5,618 nucleotides of DNA, taken from contig JAEHCY010000446.1 of NCBI GenBank assembly GCA_016880695.1, forward strand, positions 1 through 5,618, written 5' to 3'. This stretch comes from Chromatiaceae bacterium (GTDB lineage Bacteria > Pseudomonadota > Gammaproteobacteria > Chromatiales > Chromatiaceae). Below, piece after piece: positions 1-5,618 of the stretch (position 1 is the first letter of the stretch; each line of letters opens with the position of its first letter). The notes under the pieces were generated by a model, which made no database searches, was not told the origin of the DNA, and saw nothing but the letters and a program-made list of their open reading frames with translations. The position numbers were made by a program, and so were the translations under genes.

Positions 1-541
1 AGGTGGTGCCGCTCTTCTTCAGGATCGTGACGGTGTAGGTCTGGCGCAGGCTCAGCCCTTCCGAGCCCGGCCCATCCAGAGCCGTGATCGCCGGTGGTAC
101 GAGCGGAGTGCCCGGCGGCACCGGCGCCGGCGAATTGGCAGGCGTGGCAATCCCGTTGTTGCCGGCGCCGATAAAGCCGGTGAATACCCCAGGCAACCGA
201 ATCTCGGGCCGGCTGAAGCGGAACTGGATCTTGATGTCCTCGTCGGCATCGAAAGTGTTGTCCACCTTCATTTCGTACAGGATCTCGGGATCAAACGGAA
301 AGTAGTTGGGCCCGCTGGCCGGCTCCAGCAGCGGATCCACGTTCATGATCATCGTCACCTTGGTCGGGTCGCCATAACTCTTGAAGACGTACCAGTCGGT
401 GATGTCGGCCTTGGTGTCGATCGCTGTCAGCGGCGCCTCGCGGTGGCCGGCAGCGAAGGCATCAGAAACAGGCATGGCGGCGCACAGCACGGCAATGAGT
501 GTTGCGCCGAGGGAGAAGCGTGAACGCGAAATCGGTTTCAT
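1..541 (-). CDS. DUF4331 family exported protein, N-terminal part (runs off left edge)
   Basis: This is an open frame of 180 codons from ATG at 541, continuing past the left edge. Residues 1-30 look like a Sec signal peptide: basic start (MKPISRSR), hydrophobic core (LGATLIAVLCAAM) and probable cleavage after AFA. The mature protein starts AGHREAPL, followed by DTKADITDWYVF (42-53), MIMNVDPL (64-71), a Tyr-Phe-Pro-Phe-Asp stretch (80-84) and DADEDIKIQFRF (98-109). I recognise this pattern as the N-terminus of DUF4331 proteins, whose biochemical role is not known to me. Residues about 126-160 form a Pro/Gly/Ala-rich linker (NSPAPVPPGTPLVPP). The start is fixed by the signal peptide and by AAGGAGG seven bases upstream. 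The gene follows the PEP-CTERM gene by 47 bases on the same strand, so co-transcription is likely. Its C-terminus is not visible, so I cannot say whether it too carries a sorting signal. The family call is confident; the function is unknown. Confidence 0.85.
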   Translation of the reverse strand, partial: MKPISRSRFSLGATLIAVLCAAMPVSDAFAAGHREAPLTAIDTKADITDWYVFKSYGDPTKVTMIMNVDPLLEPASGPNYFPFDPEILYEMKVDNTFDADEDIKIQFRFSRPEIRLPGVFTGFIGAGNNGIATPANSPAPVPPGTPLVPPAITALDGPGSEGLSLRQTYTVTILKKSGTT

Positions 542-548
542 GGTGCAG

Positions 549-555
549 CCTCCTT
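549..555 (-). promoter_or_regulatory. Ribosome binding site of the DUF4331 gene
   Basis: On the minus strand this reads AAGGAGG, a full match to the anti-Shine-Dalgarno core, with seven bases before the ATG at 541. It fixes the start of the DUF4331 gene and agrees with the signal peptide that begins there. Confidence 0.8.
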
Positions 556-588
556 TTGAACGAGGGGGTTGGCGAGCTCGGTGGGCGG

Positions 589-1287
589 CTATCGCGCTTG
601 TGCCGACTGTCGCCGGCTGCGGATTCGCTGCCCGCTCAGGAGCGCAAGCCCCAGCGCGACAAGACCGCCCGCACCGGGCTCCGGGATGATGCCCGCGCTC
701 GGCACATCGGGGTCGGTTGCTGTAGGCAGCTGGATTTGAGCGCCGGGGGCCAGGTCCACCACCAGCAGGGCATCCTGGGTGGGCACTGGATCATTGAGGA
801 AATCCAGATCCGTATCGACCAGCGTGAAGTTGGTGAGCGGATCCAGCAGCAACAGCGAAAGCCGGTCCGGCGCGCCATTCCCCGGGTAATTGGTGGTAAA
901 GCTGAGATCAAAAGAAAAATAACTCCCCAGGATGAGATCCTGCAGGAGTTGCCCCAGCCCACCTGTATCGGTGATGGCGTAGGAAGGTCCGCCACTGCAC
1001 GAGAGCGTGCAATCGACGCCACCCAGCGTTCCATCGGTGCTGAGCGAGGCAACGGTCACGCTGTTGTTCTCGGTGAAATCACCGTCGAGCAGGGAAAAAT
1101 CAAGGCGCGCAGCGCTACCGGCAAGCGACGAGGTGTCAAAGGAAACGAGGGTCGCGGCGGCAGGGCCGGCAGCGCAAGCGGCAACGGTTATTACGAACGC
1201 CGCGCATCGCTTCTGCCAGCTGGATGAACGTCGGGCGGCCAGGCGCGCAAAGGTGCTTTCATTGGAGAGTACGGCATGTCTTGTCAT
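589..1287 (-). CDS. PEP-CTERM sorting domain-containing exported protein
   Basis: This complete protein has 232 residues. A long basic N-terminal region (through QKR at 25-27) precedes a hydrophobic core (CAAFVITVAACAAGPAAA, 28-45); signal peptidase cleavage is likely after Ala45. The mature part begins TLVSFDTSSLAGSAARLDF and is rich in Asp, Ser, Leu and Thr, as in beta-sandwich surface proteins. Cys93 and Cys97 (CTLSC) could form a disulfide. The C-terminus is a classic PEP-CTERM signal: Pro-Glu-Pro at 202-204, a hydrophobic segment (GGLVALGLALL, 207-217) and an Arg-rich tail (QRIRSRRQ). In PEP-CTERM systems an exosortase (EpsH/XrtA type) recognises this tag, and the proteins are linked to exopolysaccharide and biofilm matrix. 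No exosortase is in this window. The FDTSSLAG start resembles one recurrent PEP-CTERM subfamily (I recall it as NF038129-like), a family-level impression only. An AAGGAGG site six bases upstream fixes the start. The gene is probably first in an operon with the DUF4331 gene. Confidence 0.9.
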   Translation of the reverse strand: MTRHAVLSNESTFARLAARRSSSWQKRCAAFVITVAACAAGPAAATLVSFDTSSLAGSAARLDFSLLDGDFTENNSVTVASLSTDGTLGGVDCTLSCSGGPSYAITDTGGLGQLLQDLILGSYFSFDLSFTTNYPGNGAPDRLSLLLLDPLTNFTLVDTDLDFLNDPVPTQDALLVVDLAPGAQIQLPTATDPDVPSAGIIPEPGAGGLVALGLALLSGQRIRSRRQSAQAR

Positions 1288-1293
1288 GGTGTT

Positions 1294-1300
1294 CCTCCTT
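1294..1300 (-). promoter_or_regulatory. Ribosome binding site of the PEP-CTERM gene
   Basis: The minus strand reads AAGGAGG with six bases before the ATG at 1287. This supports the chosen start even though the signal peptide then has an unusually long N-terminal region of about 27 residues. There is no internal Met before the hydrophobic core to serve as a later ATG start. Confidence 0.8.
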
Positions 1301-1327
1301 ATTGTGACCTTGCCCCGGCCGGTTCAG

Positions 1328-1341
1328 GCTGCATAACGACC
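1328..1341 (-). promoter_or_regulatory. Weak -24/-12 (sigma-54-like) candidate upstream of the PEP-CTERM gene
   Basis: The minus strand carries GG, ten bases, then GC, which is the invariant spacing of a sigma-54 promoter. The predicted transcript would start near 1316 and have a leader of about 29 bases containing the ribosome site. The surrounding bases match the wider consensus (TGGCACG-N4-TTGCW) poorly. Some PEP-CTERM genes are known to be controlled by RpoN with the PrsK/PrsR two-component system, which is the only reason to list this. A chance match is quite possible. Confidence 0.18.
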
Positions 1342-1562
1342 GCTGTGCGCGGATGGCTTTATCTCTTTGGCAAACGTCATGCGCATATATGGATCAGCCA
1401 CTCACTACCGTTCGCCTGATCCCGTAGCCTTCCTATTGGTAGGCAAAAGCAGGAAAAATAATATGGGGTGGATCATGGTTTGTTATCTACTGTGCATTTA
1501 AGGTTGGAGCGACCAGTCAACCGCCACAGGATGGCGAGCGTCCCCTCCTACTGCCGCAGTTC

Positions 1563-3272
1563 TTACCGCAAGTACGCTTCCGTGGCGTAGCGACGCATCA
1601 TGCGGTGACTGTTGAAGTAGGCGGCGTTCTTGCTGATGGCGCCCTTCATGACGGCGATCCAGCCGGGCCGGTCGTCATACCAGAGCGGCAGCACCACCTG
1701 CTCCAGCTTGTCGTACAGGGCCATGGCATCGTGGCCGTTGGCGGTAGGAGAGTCATCGCCCACCGCCCAGCCGGTCACCCCTTCCAGGCAACCCTCCACC
1801 CACCAGCCGTCAAGCACCGAGAGTTGTGGCACGCCGTTGAAAGCAGCCTTCATGCCGCTGGTGCCGGAGGCTTCGAGCGGCCGCAGGGGGGTGTTGAGCC
1901 AGACATCGGAGCCGGACACCATGTGCAGGGCCAACGTCATGTCGTAATCGGGCAGGAAGGCCATCGGGATTTCCCCCGTCAGCTCCCGCATATGGGCGTG
2001 CAGCGCTTCGATGAGTTGCTTGCCTGCCGCGTCCTTTGGATGGGCCTTGCCGGCCATGACGATCTGGAAGGGGTGTTTCCGGGCGATGCTCCTGAGGCGC
2101 GCCAGATCGGTGAACAGCAGGTCCGCCCGCTTGTAGGCGGTCATGCGTCGCGCAAAGCCGAGGATAGGCAGGTCCGGGTTCAATGCCACTCCGGTCAGTT
2201 CCCGCACCTTGTCCACCAGTTCCCGCTTGGCCTCCTGGTGGGCCGCCCAGACAGCGTCATTCGGGATGCGGTCGGCGCGTGAGAGCAGTTCCGGTTCGTG
2301 GCACCAGCCGGGTACATGCTGGTCGTACATCACGGCAAAGGGCAGGCTGGTCCAGGTGGAGGCATGCACGCCGTTGGTGACCACGTGCACGGCATAGCCG
2401 GGAAACATCTTCCGCGAAACCTCGGCGTGGCGCTTGGCCACCCCGTTCACGTAATCGGACAGGTTCAGCGCCAGGCGGGTCATGTTGAGCCTGTCCTCGC
2501 CGGCCAGCAGCTTCACCGTGCCCAGGTCCAGCAGATCACCGTAGATGCGCCGCACCAGGGTGTAGTCGAATTTGTCGTGGCCCGCCTCCACCGGCGTGTG
2601 GGTGGTGAAGGTGCACAACTCGCGTACCCGGGGCAGGTCGTAGGGGCTCTCGCCGGGCCGCAGGCCGTTGCTGGAATGGGCGAAGCGCCGCAGCAGGGCC
2701 AGGGTGAGGAAGGCGGAGTGGCCCTCGTTCATGTGATAGCCCATGAGATTGAAACCCAGTGCCTGGAGCATGGCGATCCCCCCCACGCCCAGCACCATCT
2801 CCTGCTTGATCCGGTAGCTCTCGTCGCCACCGTACAGGTAGTGGGTGATGTCGCGGTCACGCGGGTCGTTCACCGGCAGGTCGGTATCCAGCAGCAGAAC
2901 GGGCACGAGGCCGTCGACCCGCGAGCTCAACTCGTAAAGCCAGCCCCCCACCCACACCTGGCGATCCTCCAGGTCCAGGGCCACGGTGGCCTGCAGCCGG
3001 GTTGCGTAGCGGGCGGGATCCCAGTCGTCGGCATGTTCGATCTGTCGGCCCTGCGGGTCGATCGCCTGGCGGAAATAGCCGGCCCGGGACACCAGGGTGA
3101 CCGCCACCATCGGCACGCCGATGTCCGCCGCGGCGCGCAGGGTGTCTCCTGCCAGCACCCCGAGGCCGCCGCTGTAGGTCGGGATATCGCTCTCCATCGC
3201 GATCTCCATGGAGAAATAGGCGACCCGGGGCTTGTGGGTGAACTTCTCGGTCTTGTTCGCAGCTTCTGACAT
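1563..3272 (-). CDS. glgP: Glycogen/alpha-glucan phosphorylase (GT35 family, short form)
   Basis: This complete 569-residue enzyme releases glucose-1-phosphate from the non-reducing ends of glycogen or maltodextrins using inorganic phosphate and pyridoxal phosphate, in the cytoplasm. Visible family landmarks are VAYFSMEIA (17-25), YSGGLGVLAGD (33-43), the NEGHSAF segment (182-188), HTPVEAGHD (225-233), TNGVH (299-303), ARRMTAYKRADLL (374-386), GKAHPKD (408-414) and ASGTSGMKAAFNG (468-480). Lys475 of the last motif is the expected PLP Schiff-base lysine. The length matches the short alpha-glucan phosphorylases (about 550-600 residues with an intact N-terminal domain), not the roughly 800-residue E. 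coli GlgP/MalP or animal type, so there is no room for the phosphorylation and AMP-control segments of the animal enzymes. The start ATG is preceded by AAAGAGG with a five-base spacer (3278-3284). No other glycogen gene adjoins it here. It is divergent from the sheath gene. The enzyme call is firm; exact glucan preference is not readable. Confidence 0.96.
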   Translation of the reverse strand: MSEAANKTEKFTHKPRVAYFSMEIAMESDIPTYSGGLGVLAGDTLRAAADIGVPMVAVTLVSRAGYFRQAIDPQGRQIEHADDWDPARYATRLQATVALDLEDRQVWVGGWLYELSSRVDGLVPVLLLDTDLPVNDPRDRDITHYLYGGDESYRIKQEMVLGVGGIAMLQALGFNLMGYHMNEGHSAFLTLALLRRFAHSSNGLRPGESPYDLPRVRELCTFTTHTPVEAGHDKFDYTLVRRIYGDLLDLGTVKLLAGEDRLNMTRLALNLSDYVNGVAKRHAEVSRKMFPGYAVHVVTNGVHASTWTSLPFAVMYDQHVPGWCHEPELLSRADRIPNDAVWAAHQEAKRELVDKVRELTGVALNPDLPILGFARRMTAYKRADLLFTDLARLRSIARKHPFQIVMAGKAHPKDAAGKQLIEALHAHMRELTGEIPMAFLPDYDMTLALHMVSGSDVWLNTPLRPLEASGTSGMKAAFNGVPQLSVLDGWWVEGCLEGVTGWAVGDDSPTANGHDAMALYDKLEQVVLPLWYDDRPGWIAVMKGAISKNAAYFNSHRMMRRYATEAYLR

Positions 3273-3449
3273 GGGTGCCTCTTTGCCTGGCGATTCTCCC
3301 GATGTGCGGGCGTGGGTGAGCGGGATACAGCCTTATTGTGACAGACCTCGACCGACTGTATCGGGGACGCGTTCTGCCGATCGATCGATTGGTTTGTATG
3401 GCCCATGGTTAGCCGGGTCAAGTTGCAGCAACAGTGCCTGTTGATGCAA

Positions 3450-3478
3450 GCCAAGGGCATGGCACCTTGATGCTTGGC
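3450..3478. repeat. Inverted repeat (hairpin) before the sheath gene
   Basis: GCCAAG (3450-3455) pairs with CTTGGC (3473-3478), and after a two-base bulge CAT (3458-3460) pairs with ATG (3470-3472), leaving a nine-base loop. The inverted repeat lies about 90 bases before the GTG start and overlaps the in-frame TGA (3468-3470) that closes the reading frame upstream. It could be an operator or an RNA structure. No T-run follows, so it is not a standard terminator. Confidence 0.35.
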
Positions 3479-3502
3479 CCTATCTGCCTCGCAGTCTGTG
3501 CC

Positions 3503-3508
3503 TATAGT
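3503..3508 (+). promoter_or_regulatory. Possible -10 element of the sheath gene
   Basis: TATAGT matches the sigma-70 -10 consensus at five of six bases and lies 58 bases upstream of the GTG start. The bases at the right distance for a -35 (around 3479-3485) do not resemble TTGACA, so the call rests on one element only. Confidence 0.22.
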
Positions 3509-3566
3509 GACCGTATCGATTAATGTGTTTTGCATCAATCCCGCTTTCAGTCACTGGATCACCATC

Positions 3567-5243
3567 GTGCCCGAATATCTCGCTCCCGGCGTTTATGTGG
3601 AAGAAATCAGCTCCCGTGAAAAATCGATCGAAGGCGTGAGTACCGGCACAACCGGCTTCGTGGGCCCGACCCGCAGAGGGCCGGTGGCTGGAGTCCCGGA
3701 AGTCCTTACCAGTCTGTCCGAATTCCAGGCTATCTACGGCGATCTTGACGATCTGCATTACAGCCCCAACTATCTCGCTCATGCCGTGGGCGCCTTCTTT
3801 GACAATGGAGGAAAGCGTCTCTATGTATCGCGCGTCGCGGGCACGGGATCGACCACGGCGGCCTCGACGCACATCGCTGTCGGGGATGGTGCAACGCAAG
3901 CCTTTCGCTTCGTGGCGCGGACACCCGGCGAAGCCGGCAACGGCATGATCAGCGTGAGGCTCGTCGCCAAGCCGGTCAGCATCGCCGCCCTCCCCCGCAA
4001 CCCACCGGGTACCCTGCTGCGCATCGGCGAAATATTCGCGATCAGACAGGGCGATGTGTGGCATGACGCGAATGGCGTCCTTGTGGATACCGCCGGTTTG
4101 GCCAGCGGTGAAGTGCTCACCATGACGATCAGCATGGCTGGCCAGAAAGAAGCCGCCGTGGGAATCAGGAACATCGGTTTCGATCGCGAGCACCCCCGCT
4201 GGATTGGCCAGGTCCTTGCTGCGACGCCGGCTAGGCACATCGGTCAGTTGCAGAATAAGTGCGCAGTGGAAATTGATGAGGATGTGTCCGCCTTCGATCT
4301 GTTAAACGGGCTGTTCGGGAGCGACTTAAAACGCAGATTCGTGCTGGCTGGCGGCAGTGATGGCACAGCGCCCAACCGGGCAGCCTATGAAGCCGCGCTG
4401 GCCGAACTCAGCGAGCTGGAGGACATCTCCACCGTCGCCGCGCCGGGGCATTCGGTCTATCCCGATTATGTCGGCATTCAGCAGGCACTCGTCGCCCACG
4501 CCGAGACCCATCCTGCCTATCGCATCGCGGTGCTGGATACGCCACCCGGGCAATCCATCCAGGAGGCAAGAGACACACGCGCACGCATCGACTCCCAGTA
4601 CGCTGCGCTCTACTACCCCTGGGTGGTGGCGGGCAACCCACTGTCGCAGTCGGGTCGCAAGAGGATACCGCCGGAAATCATCCTGCCGCCGTCCGGATTC
4701 GTATGCGGGATTTATGTTCGCAACGACACCGAACGGGGTGTGCACAAGGCGCCCGCCAACGCGGTGGTTCATGGCGCCATACGCCTCAAACGGGACGTGA
4801 GCAACGCCGAACATGAAGTGCTCAACCCTATAGGCGTGAATTGTTTGCGTGACTTTCCCGGACGGGGTTATCAGGTATGGGGCGCACGCACCGCCAGTTC
4901 TGATCCGGAATGGAAATACCTTAACGTACGGCGCTACTGCAACTATCTGCAAGCATCCATAGACCGTGGCACGCAGTGGGTGGTATTCGAGCCAAATGGC
5001 GAGCGCTTGTGGGCCAGCGTGCGCCAGATCATCTCGGACTTCCTGTTCAATGAGTGGAAGAAAGGCACGCTGATGGGAAGCAAGCCTGAGGAAGCGTTTT
5101 TTGTGCGGTGCGACCGCTCGACCATGACCCAGGCCGACATCGACAGCGGGCGGCTCATTGGCCAGATTGGCGTTGCAATTGTCAAACCCGCGGAATTCAA
5201 TAACTTCCGCCTCGCCCAGGAAACCGCTGATTCCAACGCTTGA
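3567..5243 (+). CDS. Contractile phage-type tail sheath protein
   Basis: This is the outer sheath subunit of contractile tails (Myoviridae-like phages, R-type tailocins, extracellular contractile injection systems), which contracts to drive an inner tube through a target envelope. From the GTG start it has 558 residues. The N-terminus VPEYLAPGVYVEEISS followed by KSIEGVSTGTTGFVGPTRRGP (19-39) is the hallmark sheath start; this arm links neighbouring subunits. Residues about 100-255 look like an inserted, more variable domain. AGGSDGTAP (261-269) opens the conserved core, with APGH (292-295), ALYYPWV (347-353), RGVHKAPAN (390-398), NVRRYCNYLQASI (453-465) and WVVFEPN (471-477). The C-terminal domain ends IGVAIVKPAEFNNFRL (534-549). 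It is full-length and intact. The frame is open back to TTG at 3474, but homology begins exactly at Val-Pro-Glu-Tyr, so GTG 3567 is preferred. No strong Shine-Dalgarno precedes it, only weak TGGA (3555-3558). No tube, baseplate or ATPase gene adjoins it, and the downstream gene is convergent. Confidence 0.93.
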   Translation: MPEYLAPGVYVEEISSREKSIEGVSTGTTGFVGPTRRGPVAGVPEVLTSLSEFQAIYGDLDDLHYSPNYLAHAVGAFFDNGGKRLYVSRVAGTGSTTAASTHIAVGDGATQAFRFVARTPGEAGNGMISVRLVAKPVSIAALPRNPPGTLLRIGEIFAIRQGDVWHDANGVLVDTAGLASGEVLTMTISMAGQKEAAVGIRNIGFDREHPRWIGQVLAATPARHIGQLQNKCAVEIDEDVSAFDLLNGLFGSDLKRRFVLAGGSDGTAPNRAAYEAALAELSELEDISTVAAPGHSVYPDYVGIQQALVAHAETHPAYRIAVLDTPPGQSIQEARDTRARIDSQYAALYYPWVVAGNPLSQSGRKRIPPEIILPPSGFVCGIYVRNDTERGVHKAPANAVVHGAIRLKRDVSNAEHEVLNPIGVNCLRDFPGRGYQVWGARTASSDPEWKYLNVRRYCNYLQASIDRGTQWVVFEPNGERLWASVRQIISDFLFNEWKKGTLMGSKPEEAFFVRCDRSTMTQADIDSGRLIGQIGVAIVKPAEFNNFRLAQETADSNA

Positions 5244-5369
5244 CGGTTTTGCCCGCCTTTACTGGAGTTGTCTTGGCGTTATGAAATGGACGAAAGTCAT
5301 TCCATAACAAGTTGATTAATAACGATCTTGCCAGGCAAGGCTGCGCCTGTTTCCCTGCTGGCTTGCACC
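5244..5369. other. Convergent intergenic region
   Basis: These 126 bases separate the stops of two convergent genes. A typical tube-protein gene, which usually follows a sheath gene directly, is absent on the plus strand. The region holds an imperfect hairpin at 5278-5308 and a short inverted repeat CTTGC-CAG-GCAAG (5328-5340). Neither is followed by a clear T-run on either strand, so transcription termination here is plausible from position but not shown by sequence. Confidence 0.55.
5278..5308. repeat. Imperfect hairpin with GAAA tetraloop
   Basis: GTTATG (5278-5283) pairs with CATAAC (5303-5308). After one A/C mismatch, AATG (5285-5288) pairs with CATT (5298-5301). After one bulged G, AC (5290-5291) pairs with GT (5296-5297), enclosing the loop GAAA (5292-5295), a stable GNRA tetraloop closed by C-G when read on the plus strand. 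CTT (5272-5274) and AAG (5309-5311) can extend the base across a bulge. It lies 34 bases after the sheath stop. It could protect or terminate the sheath mRNA, or be chance. Confidence 0.4.
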
Positions 5370-5618
5370 CTACACAAACTTGCCCAGCAGCGTAAGAATG
5401 ATTCCCCCAAATTCTTCGGCGTTGCTGACGATCTTGTTGACCTTGTCGTTGCGGTCACCCGCCCGTTTGACAATCTCCATGAGCTCGGCGAGTTTCTTGA
5501 CGTCGCCCGGGTCGGGAAAAAGCTTTTTGACCTCATCGTCGGTCATGCGGGTGATGGTTGAAATCTTGCCTGCCAGCTTCCTGTCGGTTTTCTCGCCCGC
5601 TTCGTCGATCAGCCCATC
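5370..5618 (-). CDS. Unrecognised charged protein, C-terminal 82 residues (runs off right edge)
   Basis: The minus strand is open from the right edge to TAG at 5372-5370, giving 82 residues with no start codon required inside the window. The segment begins DGLIDEAGEKTDRKLAGK. It is rich in Lys, Asp and Glu and looks helical: TRMTDDEVKKLFPD (26-39), then KKLAELMEIVKRAGDRNDKVNK (44-65 approximately), then a short Gly and aliphatic end (EEFGGIILTLLGKFV). Shadow frames on both strands overlap it, but this frame has sensible amino acid composition, few rare residues and third-position GC bias like the neighbouring genes. I do not recognise a family. The short hydrophobic tail is not long enough to call a membrane segment. 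It converges on the sheath gene with a 126-base gap, so it is not co-transcribed with it. An internal ATG (Met28) could make a shorter product, but the open frame continues upstream and no boundary is visible. Confidence 0.6.
   Translation of the reverse strand, partial: DGLIDEAGEKTDRKLAGKISTITRMTDDEVKKLFPDPGDVKKLAELMEIVKRAGDRNDKVNKIVSNAEEFGGIILTLLGKFV

Larger units (their letters stand above)
1288..1562. other. Intergenic region between the phosphorylase and PEP-CTERM genes
   Basis: These 275 bases hold no convincing gene. They lie downstream of the phosphorylase stop and upstream of the PEP-CTERM start, both on the minus strand. The stretch at about 1441-1500 is clearly more AT-rich than the coding DNA around it and contains TATTAT on the minus strand (1463-1458), a possible -10 element, but no good -35 was found 16-18 bases before it. 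A short inverted repeat, ACTGC-G-GCAGT (1551-1561), sits next to the phosphorylase stop. It is too small and lacks a T-run, so I do not call it a terminator. Confidence 0.6.
3273..3566. other. Divergent intergenic region between the phosphorylase and tail sheath genes
   Basis: These 294 bases must hold the promoters of both divergent genes, but neither is convincing. On the plus strand TATAGT (3503-3508) is a good -10 match without a matching -35 at 16-18 bases. On the minus strand no clear pair was found. The region contains a ten-base palindrome CGATCGATCG (3378-3387), the direct repeat TTGATGC (3441-3447 and 3467-3473) and a hairpin at 3450-3478. An overlapping open frame on the minus strand reaches into it from the phosphorylase, but it is an out-of-frame shadow. 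No RNA gene was recognised. Confidence 0.6.

Noticed and set aside
499..1227. 242-codon open frame on the plus strand opposite the PEP-CTERM gene
   Set aside because: It is a shadow of the minus-strand gene, which has a signal peptide, a PEP-CTERM tail and a ribosome site; the plus frame has none of these.
1551..1561. Inverted repeat next to the phosphorylase stop as a terminator
   Set aside because: The stem is at most four pairs with a three-base loop, and no T-run follows on the minus strand.
2298..3269. 323-codon open frame on the plus strand opposite the phosphorylase
   Set aside because: It lies fully antisense to a well-supported enzyme gene. Its His-, Gly-, Val- and Gln-rich composition is typical of an antisense shadow in GC-rich DNA, and it matches no family.
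3378..3387. CGATCGATCG palindrome as an operator
   Set aside because: It is a simple CGAT repeat that arises easily by chance in GC-rich DNA; there is no second copy or promoter beside it.
3460..3474. Near-perfect -24 element TGGCAC followed by ATGCT upstream of the sheath, resembling a sigma-54 promoter
   Set aside because: The gap between GG and GC is nine bases, not ten; sigma-54 promoters tolerate this change very poorly.
2927..3538. 203-codon minus-strand frame overlapping the phosphorylase start and the intergenic region
   Set aside because: It is out of frame with the phosphorylase, with an Arg-, Pro- and Ser-rich low-complexity translation and no ribosome site or recognisable domain.
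3480..4238. 252-codon minus-strand frame opposite the sheath N-terminal half
   Set aside because: It is antisense to highly conserved sheath motifs and has no independent support.
5297..5561. Short open frames on both strands (5297-5536 minus and 5328-5561 plus) at the right end
   Set aside because: They overlap the longer minus-strand frame that is open to the edge and has better composition; they are probably shadows of it.

Overview
The window is GC-rich, compactly coded bacterial chromosome. A PEP-CTERM sorting-signal protein, a short-form alpha-glucan phosphorylase and a phage-type contractile tail sheath gene together suggest a Gram-negative, probably beta- or gammaproteobacterial, environmental organism. 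That placement is inferred from gene content and not proven here. No rRNA, tRNA, CRISPR array, transposase or insertion-sequence end was seen.

Layout from left to right. (1) 1-541, minus strand: the N-terminal 180 residues of an exported DUF4331-family protein, running off the left edge. (2) 589-1287, minus strand: a 232-residue exported protein ending in a PEP-CTERM sorting signal. It lies 47 bases upstream of the DUF4331 gene, and both genes have near-perfect Shine-Dalgarno sites, so they probably form one transcription unit for cell-surface or exported proteins. (3) 1288-1562: an intergenic stretch with an AT-rich patch and a weak -24/-12-like candidate promoter. (4) 1563-3272, minus strand: a complete glycogen/alpha-glucan phosphorylase (GT35, short single-domain type). 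(5) 3273-3566: a divergent promoter region holding a hairpin. (6) 3567-5243, plus strand: a complete contractile tail sheath protein that most likely starts at a GTG. (7) 5244-5369: a convergent intergenic stretch with an imperfect hairpin capped by GAAA. (8) 5370-5618, minus strand: the last 82 codons of an unrecognised charged protein, open through the right edge.

The phosphorylase is ordinary storage-carbon metabolism. The DUF4331/PEP-CTERM pair is an export module. The most notable feature is the sheath gene. It stands alone between a metabolic gene transcribed away from it and a gene converging on it, with no tube, baseplate, spike or ATPase gene beside it in this window. It may be the edge of a dispersed contractile injection system or tail-like particle locus, or a real orphan. 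The window alone cannot decide this.
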